NCBI GenBank assembly: GCA_030540075.1
Contig: JAUNWX010000002.1
Span: 62,001-126,000 of the forward strand
DNA from: Lachnospiraceae bacterium
GTDB taxonomy: Bacteria; Bacillota; Clostridia; Lachnospirales; Lachnospiraceae
Reading direction: 5' to 3'
DNA length: 64,000 nucleotides
The notes beneath the pieces were generated by a model that was not told where the DNA came from, did not search any database, and saw only the letters and a list, made by a program, of their open reading frames with translations. Below are positions 15,956 through 25,791 of the stretch, one piece after another (positions within the stretch are counted from its first letter, which is position 1; the number at the start of each line of letters is the position of its first letter). A program made the position numbers and the translations under genes.

Positions 15956-18900
15956 ATGAGTTTACGTTTCATTTTCGGCGCGGGTGGCGCCGGTAAAACC
16001 GAATATCTCTTACAGTATTTTCTGAAGCATGCGCCGGAGAATTTCCGGAAGAACTGGTTCCTGATCGTGCCGGAGCAGGATACGCTGGCGATGCAGAAAA
16101 AGATCCTCGCGCATCCGGCAAATCCGGGCGGCGGTATCCTGAACATCGATGTGCTGAGCTTCAACCGGCTGGCCTATCGTGTCTTCGAGGGGCTCGGCCT
16201 CCAGGCGATGACCATCATCGACGATACCGGAAAGATCATGATCCTGCGTTCGGTGACGGAGAAGATCCGGGGGAAGCTGCGCCTGTACCAGCGTGAGCTC
16301 AACAAGCCGGGCTTCCTCGAGAGTCTGAAGTCCCAGATCTCCGAGTTTTACCAGTACCACATCACCCCGGAGATGCTGGACCTCGCTGCAGAGCGCGCCG
16401 AGTCGCAGTACACCCGGAGCAAGCTCCAGGATATCGCGCTGATCTATGAGCACTTCCAGCAGTATATGGAGGAGCACGGCTATCATACCCAGGAAGAGAT
16501 TCTCGACCAGCTGTATGCACATCTGCCGGAGTCTCGGCTGCTGCAGAATGCGGTCGTGGCCTTCGACGGCTTCACCGGCTTCACGCCGATCCAGCTTCGT
16601 ATTCTCGAAGAGATCCTGCCGGTGACGGCGGAGACCCTCGTGAGCTGTGAGGTGAGCCTCGATGCGCACGACTCGATCTATGAGCTGCGCGGTCCGGAGG
16701 ACCTCTTCTACCTGTCACGGCAGACGGTGGCGAAGCTGACGAAGATGGCGTCGGATCTGAAACTTCCGGTGGAAGCCCCGATCGACGTGAACCGCTTCGA
16801 TGCGCGCACCGGAGAGCCACGGCCGGCGGGGGCGGTACTGCCGCGCTTCGTGAAGGCACCGGCCCTGTCCACGATCGAGGCACGTCTCTACCGCTTCGAT
16901 ACCGTGGCGGCGAAGGCGGCCCCGGACTCCTCCCTCGTGATCCGCGAGGCGGCGGATCTCCGCCAGGAGGTCGAGGCGATGGCCACCAGCATCGAGGAGG
17001 CCGTGCGTCGGGAGGATCTCCGCTACCAGGACATCGGCATCATCCTGACGAATCCGGAGAGCTACCGGGACATCGTTTATAAGGTGTTTTCCGAGGCCGG
17101 GATCCCGTATTTCTTTGATGATCCGGCGAGCCTGCTCGATTCTCCCTACGCGGAGCTCATGCGGGCGGCACTGGAGGCCGTCGACCGGAATTTCAGCTTC
17201 GATGCGGTCCTTCGTTTCCTGCGTGCCCTGCCGGACGTGACACCGGAAAAGGAGCAGCACATCGACCGGCTCGATAATATCCTGCGGGCCACCGGTATCC
17301 GTGGCGCGTCGAAGTATGACGCGGTTTGGACGGAAGAGGATGGCAGTGTGGGTGAGCGGGAGGCCCTCCGTCAGGAGCTGATCCTGCCGCTTCTGCATCT
17401 TCGCACGCAGTCCGGCGAGCGTGGTGCGAGCGTAGCGACCCGTGTGGACGCACTGGAAGCGCTGATGCAGGAAATCGGAGCTTCGGAAGCCATCGCGTCC
17501 CTGACAGCCTCCCTCCGTGCGACGGGCGATCAGAACCGCGCGGAGGCGCTCGAGGAGAGTGTGACGGCGATCGATGCAGTGCTCCGCCAGCTTCGCTCGC
17601 TGCTGGGGGAGACCTCGGTATCTCGCGCAGAGTTTCGTGACGTGCTCGATGCAGGCCTCCGCCAGGCCTCGGTGCGCGTGATTCCGGCGACCCTTGACCA
17701 GGTCGTGATCGGTGATCTCACGCGTTCCCGCTTCTCGAATCCGCGTCTCTTCTTCGTGGCCGGACTGACGGCGGACGAGGTGCCGAAGGCAGAACCCGAC
17801 ACGAAGCTGCTGACCGACCGGGATCGCCATCTGTTTAAAGACTTAGACATTGAACTGGCCCCGGACCGGGTGGAGAGCGCGCTCGTGCAGCGCTTCTATA
17901 TTTACCGTGCGCTCCTGAATCCGTCGGAGCGCCTGGTGCTGAGCTATGCACTGAAGGGGCGTGACGGCAAGGGCTGCCGTCCGTCCGGGCTGATCAAGGA
18001 GATCCGCGACATGTTCACGGAGCTTCCGGTGGAGAAGCTGCGGAATCGTGCGCCACGTGCCTTCACGATGAAGGAGGCCGAGCGTCTGATCGCCGGGGCG
18101 ATGCAGGAGCTCGAGACGCTGGTGGCGCAGGATGCCGGGACAATGCAGACGCCAGGAACGCAGATGGCGGAGCAGGACAGGTCGGCGGGCACCACGACAG
18201 GGGATACCGCCGCTTCCCAGGATCATCCTGCGAAGGAGCAGGAGAGGGCGAAGCTGACACGTCTGCTGGAGTACCTCGCCATCCTCAATCGGAATCCGGT
18301 GCAGCACGCGAAGGCGCAGCAGCTGATGGCGGCGGCGTTCACGCATTATGAGGCGGACATGCTGTCGCAGAAGGTTGCCGAGGAGCTCTATGGCGGGCGT
18401 ATCCTCGGTTCCATCACGCGCCTCGAGCGTTACAGTCAGTGCGCGTACCAGCATTTCCTCCGCTATGGTCTCAGGCTCCAGGAGCGGGAGAGCTTCGATC
18501 TTCAGATGTATGATATCGGAAATCTCTACCACGGGGCGATCGAGCAGAGCTTCCGGCGCACGCTGGAGGCGGAGAAAAAGCTGGAGGCACTCAATGAGGA
18601 GGAGATCTGCACACTTGCCGAGGAGAGTGTTACACAGGTGTCCGCAAGCTACAATCACGGACTGCTGATGGATACGGCGCGCAACCAGTACCTCGTGCGG
18701 AAGGCGACGGCCATCACACGGACGACGCTGTGGGCACTCGCGGAGCAACTGCGCCGCGGTGCATTCCATGTGGACGGACTCGAGAAGAACTTCGACTACA
18801 TCCGTGACGGCATGCGCCTGACCGGGCGGATCGATCGTGTAGACGTCGCCCAGGACGAGGGCCACGTCTATGTGAAGGTCATCGACTACAAGTCCGGAAA

Positions 18901-19510
18901 GACGAGCTTCGATCTCAGCCGGGTCTACAACGGAACGCAGCTGCAGCTCACGACCTATATGAACGTCGCGATGAACGAGTACCAGCTGCGCTATCCGGAA
19001 AAGGAGATCGTACCGGCGGCGATGTTCTACTATCGGATCGATGATCCGGTGCTCGATTATGACGCGACAGCCAGTGCAGAGGACCGTGAACGTGCGCGTC
19101 TCAAGAAGCTGATGGTCGACGGCCTCGTGAACACGGAGCTGTCGGTCGTACAGAAGCTGGATACGGGGATCGAGAAGGCGTCGGATATCCTGCCGGTGAC
19201 GATCAAGGCGGGTGCCGTCGATGCGACGAAGAAAAACGTCGCCTCGACGAAGCGTTTCCGGGATCTCGGCCGCTTCGTCGACCAGAAGATGCAGGGCTTC
19301 GCACAGGAAATCCGGGATGGCCGGATCGTCGTGGATCCGATCCGGATCAGTACGGATACGACGGCCTGCAGCTGGTGTCCGTATCATAGTATCTGCCGCT
19401 TCGACCCGCGGATCGACGGCTACGCCTACCGGAGCGGAGAGAAGCTTTCGGCAGAGGATATCTGGAACGAGATTTCACCAGAGGAGAAGAACGATGCAGT
19501 GGACGACTGA
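15956..19510 (+). CDS. addB: AddB subunit of the ATP-dependent helicase-nuclease
   Basis: The 1184-residue AddB subunit, which with AddA forms the Firmicute counterpart of RecBCD: it unwinds and resects double-strand ends for RecA loading. The Walker A motif is GAGGAGKTE at residues 8-16. The C-terminal nuclease domain carries VKVIDYKSGKTSF near 980, and the iron-sulfur cysteines are one in YSQCAYQHF near 826 and three in ACSWCPYHSIC near 1138-1147, the expected staple. A low-complexity Thr/Gln/Asp insertion around residues 728-762 (TQMAEQDRSAGTTTGDTA) looks like a lineage-specific linker. The stop lies 17 bp inside addA, so the two are translationally coupled. Confidence 0.94.
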   Translation: MSLRFIFGAGGAGKTEYLLQYFLKHAPENFRKNWFLIVPEQDTLAMQKKILAHPANPGGGILNIDVLSFNRLAYRVFEGLGLQAMTIIDDTGKIMILRSVTEKIRGKLRLYQRELNKPGFLESLKSQISEFYQYHITPEMLDLAAERAESQYTRSKLQDIALIYEHFQQYMEEHGYHTQEEILDQLYAHLPESRLLQNAVVAFDGFTGFTPIQLRILEEILPVTAETLVSCEVSLDAHDSIYELRGPEDLFYLSRQTVAKLTKMASDLKLPVEAPIDVNRFDARTGEPRPAGAVLPRFVKAPALSTIEARLYRFDTVAAKAAPDSSLVIREAADLRQEVEAMATSIEEAVRREDLRYQDIGIILTNPESYRDIVYKVFSEAGIPYFFDDPASLLDSPYAELMRAALEAVDRNFSFDAVLRFLRALPDVTPEKEQHIDRLDNILRATGIRGASKYDAVWTEEDGSVGEREALRQELILPLLHLRTQSGERGASVATRVDALEALMQEIGASEAIASLTASLRATGDQNRAEALEESVTAIDAVLRQLRSLLGETSVSRAEFRDVLDAGLRQASVRVIPATLDQVVIGDLTRSRFSNPRLFFVAGLTADEVPKAEPDTKLLTDRDRHLFKDLDIELAPDRVESALVQRFYIYRALLNPSERLVLSYALKGRDGKGCRPSGLIKEIRDMFTELPVEKLRNRAPRAFTMKEAERLIAGAMQELETLVAQDAGTMQTPGTQMAEQDRSAGTTTGDTAASQDHPAKEQERAKLTRLLEYLAILNRNPVQHAKAQQLMAAAFTHYEADMLSQKVAEELYGGRILGSITRLERYSQCAYQHFLRYGLRLQERESFDLQMYDIGNLYHGAIEQSFRRTLEAEKKLEALNEEEICTLAEESVTQVSASYNHGLLMDTARNQYLVRKATAITRTTLWALAEQLRRGAFHVDGLEKNFDYIRDGMRLTGRIDRVDVAQDEGHVYVKVIDYKSGKTSFDLSRVYNGTQLQLTTYMNVAMNEYQLRYPEKEIVPAAMFYYRIDDPVLDYDATASAEDRERARLKKLMVDGLVNTELSVVQKLDTGIEKASDILPVTIKAGAVDATKKNVASTKRFRDLGRFVDQKMQGFAQEIRDGRIVVDPIRISTDTTACSWCPYHSICRFDPRIDGYAYRSGEKLSAEDIWNEISPEEKNDAVDD

Positions 19511-22500
19511 ACAGGAAAGTGTAATCAATCATACAGCGGGGAATCTGCTGGTCGCCGCGGCGGCGGGCTCCGGCAAGACAGCGGTGCTCGTGCAGCATGT
19601 GATTTCCCGAATCATGGACCCGGTGGATCCGGTGAAGCTGTCCGAGATGGTGATCATGACCTTCACGGAGGCAGCAGCGCAGGAGATGCGGGACCGGATC
19701 AAGGCGGCGCTCGAGGAGAAGCTTCGGGAGCATCCGGACAGCGCAGAGCTGATCCGTGAGGCCGGCAGTATACAGAATGCGAGCATCTCCACCATCGATG
19801 CCTTCTGTAAGCATTTCATCACGGAAAACTATGCGGCGATCGACCTCGACCCTGGCTTCCGCATGGGGGACCAGGGAGAGCTCCGGCTCCTGCAGGGTGA
19901 TATCCTCGAGGATCTGCTGGAGGAGGAGTATGCGGCCGGCGAAGCGGATTTCCTTCACTTCGTCGACAGCTTCGCGCAGGGAAAGACCGACGCGGGCATC
20001 GCAGAGCTGATCCAAAAGCTGTACGAGAGCGCGTCCTCCCACCCATGGCCGGAGGAGTACCTCGATGGCTGTCTCGCGGCGGAATCCGCGGATGGAAAGA
20101 AGTTTCTGCTGGAGCAGCTCGCAGCGCGTCTTCGTGATGATGCGGAGCGGATGGGCTATGCGCTGTCCATCTGTGCAGAGCCGGATGGACCGGAAAGTTA
20201 TCTTCCGAATGTGGCGCAGGAAAAGCAGGCCCTCCAGTATGCGGCCGCAGCGGAGAATCTTTCAGAGCTCGTCCTCCGGACGCAGGCGATCCGTTATGAG
20301 CGCCTGAAGCCGACGAAATCTGCACTGAAGACACGCGTGACGGCGATTCGTGACGAGGTGAAGAAGGATACGAAGGACATCGTCGGGATGCCGGTCGTCC
20401 TGGATCCGGAGACCGAGGCGACGATGGAGGCGGGCATCGAGTGCAGTATGCGTGGCCTCGTACGTCTCACGAAGAAGTTCCGTGCGCGCTATCAGGAGGA
20501 GAAGGAAAAGCGGCATGTGCTGGATTTCAGTGATCTCGAGCATAAGGCGCTGGAGATTCTCTATACCATGGATGCCGACGGTGTCCGCCATCCGTCGGCG
20601 ATCGCGGATGATGTCGCACAGCAGTATCGTGAGATCCTGGTGGACGAGTACCAGGACTCGAACTTCGTGCAGGAGGAGCTGATCCGTGCCCTCTCGGCGG
20701 CGCGCTTCGGTCGTCCGGATGTCTTCCAGGTCGGTGACGTGAAGCAGTCCATCTACAGCTTCCGTCAGGCGCGCCCGGATCTTTTCCTCATGAAATACCA
20801 GGATCCGGACTATCCGAAGATCGAGCTGAGCCGGAACTTTCGAAGCCGCAACGAGGTAGTGCGCGCGGTTAACCGTGTGTTCCACCGCGTGATGCGCCCG
20901 ATGCTGGGCGGCATCGACTACAACGAGAAGGTGGCGCTTCACTATGGTTATCCGAAGGCACCGGAAAGTGAGGACATCGATCCGCGCTATCAGACAGAGC
21001 TTCTGCTGCTCGAGGTCTCGAAGGAGACATCAGAGGAGCTGTTCGGTGCACAGATGTCGAAGGAGGAGGCGGAGGCCCATATGATTGCGGAGCGCATCCA
21101 GCGCCTCCATGCGGATGGTGTGAAGTACCGCGATATGGTGATTCTGCTTCGTTCCCCGGGCTCCTGGGCGGATACCCTCGTGGAGATTCTCGGTGCCGAT
21201 GGCGTGCCTGCCTACTGCACCAGCAACGAGGGCTATTTCGATACCGTCGAGGTGGAGACCGTGCTGGCCCTTCTCGATGTCATCGATAATCCGCAGCAGG
21301 ACATCCCACTGGCGGCCGTCCTCCACTCGCCGATCTACCAGTTCACGGACGAGGAGCTGGCGGAGCTCGTCGCGCACTTCGGTTCCCTCCGGGCTGCGCT
21401 GCCGCAGGCACCGGAGGCCAATGCTTCCGACGCGGCGACAGATGGCGTTGCGGACGGAGCCGGCAGCGGAAGAGGCGGGGATGCGCAGGCGTCCAATCCG
21501 ATCGCGACGCCGGGTACCTGCGTGGAAGAGGGCACCGCTTCCAGTGCATCTGCAGAAAGCGATGCGAAGCCGCCGCTTGCCCCGGCGCTGCAGGCGAAGC
21601 TCGACCGCTTCTGCGCGGACCTCGCGCACTACCGCGCCATGGCGCACTACCTGTCGATTCACGAGCTTCTGTACCGGATCTTCGACGAGACCGGCTACGA
21701 TCACTATGTCTCCGCGATGCCGGCGGGCAGGCGTCGCAAGGCGAACCTCGACGCGATGATCGATATGGCGCTTTCCTTCGAGAAGACCTCATACAAGGGC
21801 CTCTTCGACTACATCCGCTACATCGAGAAGCTGAGGAAGTACGACAGCGACCAGGGCGAGGCAACGGTGTTCTCCGACCAGGATGATCTCGTACGCATCA
21901 TGTCGATCCATAAGTCGAAGGGCCTGCAGTTCCCGGTGGTCTTCCTCTCCGGTATGAGCCGGAAGTTCAACACGCGCTCGCTGAATGATGCGGTGCTGGT
22001 GGATGCCGAGCTGGGCATCGGCTGTGATTATGTGGATCTGGAAAATAAAGTGAAGATTCCGTCCCTGAAGCGGGCGGCGATTCGGAAAAAGCTGGAGACC
22101 GACCAGCTCGGCGAGGAGCTTCGCGTGCTCTATGTCGCGATGACACGTGCCGAGGAGAAGCTGATCCTGACGGCGACGACGGGCGATGTCGAAAAACTTC
22201 TTCAGAAATATCCGGATGCGGAGGCACCACTCTCCGGTACGGAACTGCAGAGTGCGAGCTGCTACCTCGACTGGATCATGATGGCCGAGGGGGCCGAACG
22301 GCTGCAGCGGGTCGGCGCGACGCGGGATGTCATCGAGCTCTTCGAGTATACCCTGCACGACATCCACCTCGCCGCGGAGCAGACGGCGCTGAACCGTCTT
22401 CGTCGGGAGGAGAAGCTGCAGCAGGCGGTCAGCTCGGTGGACGCAGCGTCGTCCTCGTATGTGGAGGCCATGGAGGACCTTTCCTATTGCTATCCGCACG

Positions 22501-23171
22501 AAGCTGCGACCCGGCTCTACCCGAAGCACTCCGTCTCCGAGATCAAGGAAACGGCGATGGAAGCCTTCGAGGAAGACCATGCACGTGCCGGCCGGGAGCA
22601 TTGGCATCTCACAGTGGATCACAGCGAGACCGACCCGTCCGGTCTGGTCCCGGAAAAGCCGATGCACTACCAGGAAAAGGCGGGCGCGGATGTCGGCGAC
22701 GCCTACCACCATGCGCTTGAGAAGTACGATTATCTCGATCCGTCGTCGGATTTCAGGACGCAGCTCGAGCAGAAGCTGCCGGAAGCCGAAGTGAAGCTCA
22801 TCAATCCGAAGCGTTTTCAGGCCTTTCTGCAGTCGCCGCTCGCGGCGCGCTTCCGGAAGGCGCAGGCGGCGGATACGCTCTACCGTGAGCAGCATTTCAT
22901 GAAACAGGTGCCGAATGACTACCTCTTCCCGGGCAGCGACACGTCGGAACCGGTCATCCTGCAGGGCATCATCGACGCCTTCTTCATCGAAGACGGTGAG
23001 ATCGTCCTCGTGGACTATAAGTCCGACCATGTCCGGGAGGCGGAGACGCTGATCGGGCGCTACCAGAAGCAGCTCGAGCTCTACGCAGAGGCCCTCGAGA
23101 AGATCACCGGACTCCGGGTGAAGGAGAAGCTCATCTACTCCATCATCCTCGAGCAGGCGATTCCGGTATGA
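19494..23171 (+). CDS. addA: AddA subunit of the ATP-dependent helicase-nuclease
   Basis: The 1225-residue UvrD-type helicase and nuclease subunit. Motifs in order: Walker A AAAGSGKTAVLV near residue 21, ISTIDAFCKHF near 100, Walker B LVDEYQDSNFVQEEL near 380, QVGDVKQSIYSFRQA near 410, SIHKSKGLQFPVVFL near 805, RVLYVAMTRAEEKL near 880, and the nuclease motif IVLVDYKSDHV near 1172. A non-conserved Ala/Gly/Ser-rich insertion lies at about residues 640-700. The start at 19494 is supported by AGAGGAGAAG just upstream and by the classical N-terminus MQWTTEQESVINHTAGNLLV; it overlaps addB by 17 bp. Confidence 0.95.
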   Translation: MQWTTEQESVINHTAGNLLVAAAAGSGKTAVLVQHVISRIMDPVDPVKLSEMVIMTFTEAAAQEMRDRIKAALEEKLREHPDSAELIREAGSIQNASISTIDAFCKHFITENYAAIDLDPGFRMGDQGELRLLQGDILEDLLEEEYAAGEADFLHFVDSFAQGKTDAGIAELIQKLYESASSHPWPEEYLDGCLAAESADGKKFLLEQLAARLRDDAERMGYALSICAEPDGPESYLPNVAQEKQALQYAAAAENLSELVLRTQAIRYERLKPTKSALKTRVTAIRDEVKKDTKDIVGMPVVLDPETEATMEAGIECSMRGLVRLTKKFRARYQEEKEKRHVLDFSDLEHKALEILYTMDADGVRHPSAIADDVAQQYREILVDEYQDSNFVQEELIRALSAARFGRPDVFQVGDVKQSIYSFRQARPDLFLMKYQDPDYPKIELSRNFRSRNEVVRAVNRVFHRVMRPMLGGIDYNEKVALHYGYPKAPESEDIDPRYQTELLLLEVSKETSEELFGAQMSKEEAEAHMIAERIQRLHADGVKYRDMVILLRSPGSWADTLVEILGADGVPAYCTSNEGYFDTVEVETVLALLDVIDNPQQDIPLAAVLHSPIYQFTDEELAELVAHFGSLRAALPQAPEANASDAATDGVADGAGSGRGGDAQASNPIATPGTCVEEGTASSASAESDAKPPLAPALQAKLDRFCADLAHYRAMAHYLSIHELLYRIFDETGYDHYVSAMPAGRRRKANLDAMIDMALSFEKTSYKGLFDYIRYIEKLRKYDSDQGEATVFSDQDDLVRIMSIHKSKGLQFPVVFLSGMSRKFNTRSLNDAVLVDAELGIGCDYVDLENKVKIPSLKRAAIRKKLETDQLGEELRVLYVAMTRAEEKLILTATTGDVEKLLQKYPDAEAPLSGTELQSASCYLDWIMMAEGAERLQRVGATRDVIELFEYTLHDIHLAAEQTALNRLRREEKLQQAVSSVDAASSSYVEAMEDLSYCYPHEAATRLYPKHSVSEIKETAMEAFEEDHARAGREHWHLTVDHSETDPSGLVPEKPMHYQEKAGADVGDAYHHALEKYDYLDPSSDFRTQLEQKLPEAEVKLINPKRFQAFLQSPLAARFRKAQAADTLYREQHFMKQVPNDYLFPGSDTSEPVILQGIIDAFFIEDGEIVLVDYKSDHVREAETLIGRYQKQLELYAEALEKITGLRVKEKLIYSIILEQAIPV

Positions 23172-23265
23172 TCGCATTTTCGAACTGAAAGCATGTGCTC
23201 AGTGTGACGACCTGCCGACAGGGGCGCCATATAGTGAAGGTGCAGGCGACATTTGATAAACAAAA

Positions 23266-23299
23266 AAAGACCAGGCGGGCAGTTACTCGTCTGGTCTTT
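23266..23299. terminator. terminator between addA and the ThyX-like gene
   Basis: AAAGACCAG (23266-23274) pairs with CTGGTCTTT (23291-23299), with a partly paired loop. The A run on the left makes a long T run for minus-strand transcripts from the 23419 gene; the right side is T-rich enough to serve addA. Confidence 0.85.
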
Positions 23300-23418
23300 C
23301 TCTATACATATGTACGGTCTGTTCGGTCAATGCTTCCATCGGGCATCGCAGCGGGAGAGGCCTCAGACCTCTGCGTCTGCGGTCCGGTCTCCGTGAAACA
23401 TCGGTCCTGAATAGGGGC

Positions 23419-24063
23419 TCAGGCTTCCGGTTCCGTGTTCTCCGTCTCCGCGAGGATGATCTCCTTCGCGTATGGGAGGCTCTCGATCCAGTGGCAGAAG
23501 GTATGCCACTCGTCGAGCTTATGATTCTTCCGCGCGAAGTAGATGTTGATCAGGGTCTCGTAATTGAGAGAGATGGTGCGCATCTGGTTATAGGACTCCG
23601 GGATCATCTCGATGAGATTATACCAGTCGGCCTTATCCTTCCCGTTCTCCATATAGCGGAGGCGGATCTTCTCGATCTCCGCGATGTAATTCTTCATGAT
23701 TTCGAGGGCATCGTCGGTCAGATGATCATGTGAGAAATCCTCGAGCTCGATCGGCTTACTGTGGATCTTATGCATGGTCGAGGTGGAGTTTGCGACGGTC
23801 GCCACCTTATAGGTATCGTACTCCTTCCACCAGTAGAGCGGCGCTGTAACATCACAGCAGACGAAGATCTGGCGGACATACTTCCGGTGATCGGAGCCGG
23901 CGACACGGAGACGCTTCGCGAGTGAGAGATCATTCGGTCCCAGCACATAGTTTCCGTCCTCATCGTGGTAGCTGTCGGAGCGCGCCCAGGAGTTCATCGG
24001 GTTCCGGGCACCGCGCATCGCGTTTTCCAGATTCATCACGGAAGTTCTTTCGATCTTTAACAT
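23419..24063 (-). CDS. ThyX-like protein of uncertain function
   Basis: A 214-residue protein I recognise only by pattern. RVAGSDHRKYVRQIFVCCDV, then TAPLYWWKEYDTYKVATVAN, NSTSTMHKI and the closing helix pair (YNQMRTISLNYETLINIYFA, then DEWHTFCHWIESLPYAKEI) follow the layout of flavin-dependent thymidylate synthases: a Trp/Tyr-rich substrate helix, a central S..M segment and a C-terminal arginine-containing helix. The canonical RHR-x7-S motif is not clearly present, so catalysis is doubtful. AAAGAGGT precedes the start at 24063. It stands alone and is read towards addA, ending at the shared terminator. It may be an inactive or repurposed ThyX relative. Confidence 0.5.
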   Translation of the reverse strand: MLKIERTSVMNLENAMRGARNPMNSWARSDSYHDEDGNYVLGPNDLSLAKRLRVAGSDHRKYVRQIFVCCDVTAPLYWWKEYDTYKVATVANSTSTMHKIHSKPIELEDFSHDHLTDDALEIMKNYIAEIEKIRLRYMENGKDKADWYNLIEMIPESYNQMRTISLNYETLINIYFARKNHKLDEWHTFCHWIESLPYAKEIILAETENTEPEA

Positions 24064-24159
24064 GTGTACCTCTTTCTTATATGCATCGATTTTTCGATTA
24101 CGTTTGGGTCAATGTTTCTATATTAACAGATATCACTGGGAAACGGAATAACGATCGTC

Positions 24160-24225
24160 CGGGACCTGGCTCGATTTCGAACGGACTCTTCGTATGGCTT
24201 TCGTTGCCAGCGATCCCGGTCCCCT
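24160..24225 (-). repeat. short palindromic-element derivative
   Basis: Part of the 369-bp gap between two divergent genes. CGTATGGCTTTCGTTGCC (24190-24207) matches the right end of copy D, which reads CGTATGGTTTCGATTGCC, and the flanking arms are weakly complementary (GGGACCTGG on the left, CGATCCCGGTCCC on the right). The centre found in full copies is absent. Orientation is that of copies D and E. Apart from this and the promoter at 24310, I see nothing in 24064-24432. Confidence 0.5.
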
Positions 24226-24309
24226 GACGGATCGGCACATCCATTTTGGCTATATCGTCAAAATATTGTGAATTTTTTGTTAAAAATATACCAAATTACT
24301 TAATTGCCA

Positions 24310-24338
24310 TTGCTATCGACTGAGCAGAATGTTATAAT
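24310..24338 (+). promoter_or_regulatory. promoter of the alcohol dehydrogenase gene
   Basis: -35 TTGCTA (24310-24315), 17-bp spacer, -10 TATAAT (24333-24338). The same -35/-10 pair occurs upstream of secDF at 37479. The leader to the start codon is about 90 nt. Confidence 0.8.
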
Positions 24339-24432
24339 GTCTACGAATGTTAAAGAAATAACAAACCTCGGCAGGCGGGCATTCCGTTCGTGATGCAACA
24401 GAGGTTTGACAAAAAGAAAGAAGGAATATCTT

Positions 24433-25650
24433 ATGGCTAGATTCTGTTTACCAAGAGACATTTATCACGGTAAGGGCGCATTAGCAGAGCTCAAGAACTT
24501 CAAGGGTAAGAAGGCGATGATCTGCGTCGGTGGTGGATCCATGAAGCGTTTCGGTTTCCTCCAGAGAGCAGAGGAGTACCTGAAGGAGGCTGGATTTGAG
24601 GTTCAGCTTTACGAGGGTATCGAGCCGGATCCATCCGTTGAGACCGTTATGAAGGGTGCTGCAGCCATGATCGAGTTCCAGCCTGACTGGATCATCGCGA
24701 TGGGCGGCGGATCACCGATCGATGCTGCGAAGGCGATGTGGATCAAGTATGAGTATCCAGACTGCACCTTCGAGGATATGTGTAAGGTATTCGGTATTCC
24801 GGAGCTTCGCCATAAGGCACACTTCTGTGCGATTTCCTCTACTTCCGGTACTGCAACTGAGGTAACGGCTTTCTCGATCATCACGGATTATCAGAAGGGC
24901 ACCAAGTACCCGATCGCTGACTTTGAGATCACACCGGATGTTGCGATCGTCGATCCTGAGCTTGCAGAGACCATGCCGAAGAAGCTCGTCGCTCATACAG
25001 GTATGGATGCGATGACACATGCCATCGAGGCGTATGTTTCTACCGCAAACTGCAACTACACCGATCCGCTTGCAATCCATGCTATCGAGCTCATCCAGAA
25101 CAACCTTGTAAAGTCCTACAACGAGGATATGGCTGCGCGTGATACCATGCATGATGCACAGTGCCTCGCTGGTATGGCATTCTCGAACGCACTGCTCGGT
25201 ATCGTTCACTCTATGGCACACAAGACCGGTGCTGTATTCGCTGATTACGGCGCACACATCATCCACGGTGCCGCAAATGCTATGTACCTTCCGAAGGTTA
25301 TCGCTTTCAACGCAAAGGACGAGACCGCAAAGAAGAGATATGGTGTCATCGCTGATTACATGCACCTCGAGGGCGCAAACGATGATGAGAAGGTTGCAAA
25401 CCTCATCAAGTATCTCCGCAAGATGAACGACGAGCTGAACATCCCTCACTGCATCAAGAACTATGGCGCAGATTCCTATCCGACAGAGCAGGGCTTTGTT
25501 CCTGAGGATGTATTCCTTGAGAGACTTCCTGGTATTGCAGAGAGAGCAATCGGTGATGCATGTACCGGTTCCAACCCTCGTCAGCCGTCTCAGGAAGAGA
25601 TGGAGAAGCTCCTCAAGGCATGCTACTATGACACAGAGGTAGATTTCTAA
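24433..25650 (+). CDS. iron-containing alcohol dehydrogenase
   Basis: A 405-residue type III (iron-dependent) alcohol dehydrogenase, probably an NAD(P)H-linked ethanol, butanol or propanol-type enzyme used to dispose of reductant in fermentation. GGGSMKRFG near residue 36 and AMGGGSPIDAAKAMW near 94 form the nucleotide site. Metal ligands are Asp in VAHTGMDAMTHA near 196 and the histidines of HSMAHKTG near 260 and HIIHGAANA near 276. The start at 24433 follows GAAGGA at 24419-24424; an in-frame ATG at 24406 lacks a ribosome site. Codon use is strongly biased, as in the nfn and GGGtGRT genes nearby, suggesting high expression. Confidence 0.93.
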   Translation: MARFCLPRDIYHGKGALAELKNFKGKKAMICVGGGSMKRFGFLQRAEEYLKEAGFEVQLYEGIEPDPSVETVMKGAAAMIEFQPDWIIAMGGGSPIDAAKAMWIKYEYPDCTFEDMCKVFGIPELRHKAHFCAISSTSGTATEVTAFSIITDYQKGTKYPIADFEITPDVAIVDPELAETMPKKLVAHTGMDAMTHAIEAYVSTANCNYTDPLAIHAIELIQNNLVKSYNEDMAARDTMHDAQCLAGMAFSNALLGIVHSMAHKTGAVFADYGAHIIHGAANAMYLPKVIAFNAKDETAKKRYGVIADYMHLEGANDDEKVANLIKYLRKMNDELNIPHCIKNYGADSYPTEQGFVPEDVFLERLPGIAERAIGDACTGSNPRQPSQEEMEKLLKACYYDTEVDF

Positions 25651-25704
25651 TCAGACCTGATCTGATCCATACGCAAGCTTAGTCAATGACTTTTTCTCTT
25701 AAAA

Positions 25705-25737
25705 GGAGCGCCGCCCATCCGGGCGGCGTTCTTTTTA
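25705..25737 (+). terminator. terminator of the alcohol dehydrogenase gene
   Basis: An 8-bp GC stem CGCCGCCC/GGGCGGCG (25709-25716 with 25721-25728) is followed by TTCTTTTT. Confidence 0.9.
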
Positions 25738-25749
25738 GGTAAAACAATA

Positions 25750-25777
25750 GGAGCCGGGCCTTTTGAGGCCCGGCTCC
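25750..25777 (-). terminator. terminator of mgtE
   Basis: An 11-bp stem GGAGCCGGGCC/GGCCCGGCTCC lies 15 bp beyond the mgtE stop. On the minus strand it is followed by CTATTGTTTTA, a modest T tract. Confidence 0.75.
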
Positions 25778-25791
25778 CATTACATTTCAGA

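Noticed and set aside
17843..19387. 514-codon minus-strand open frame inside addB
   Set aside because: A shadow of the biased codons of addB; no ribosome site, Arg/Leu-rich low-complexity translation, no recognisable domain. The same applies to other long antisense frames, such as those at 2103-3470 and 31822-33393.
24277..24294. Rex-type operator (TTGTTAA half site) before the alcohol dehydrogenase
   Set aside because: The second half (ATACCAA) matches TTAACAA poorly, and the site is 15 bp upstream of the -35 box. Regulation by Rex is plausible for the gene but not supported by this site.
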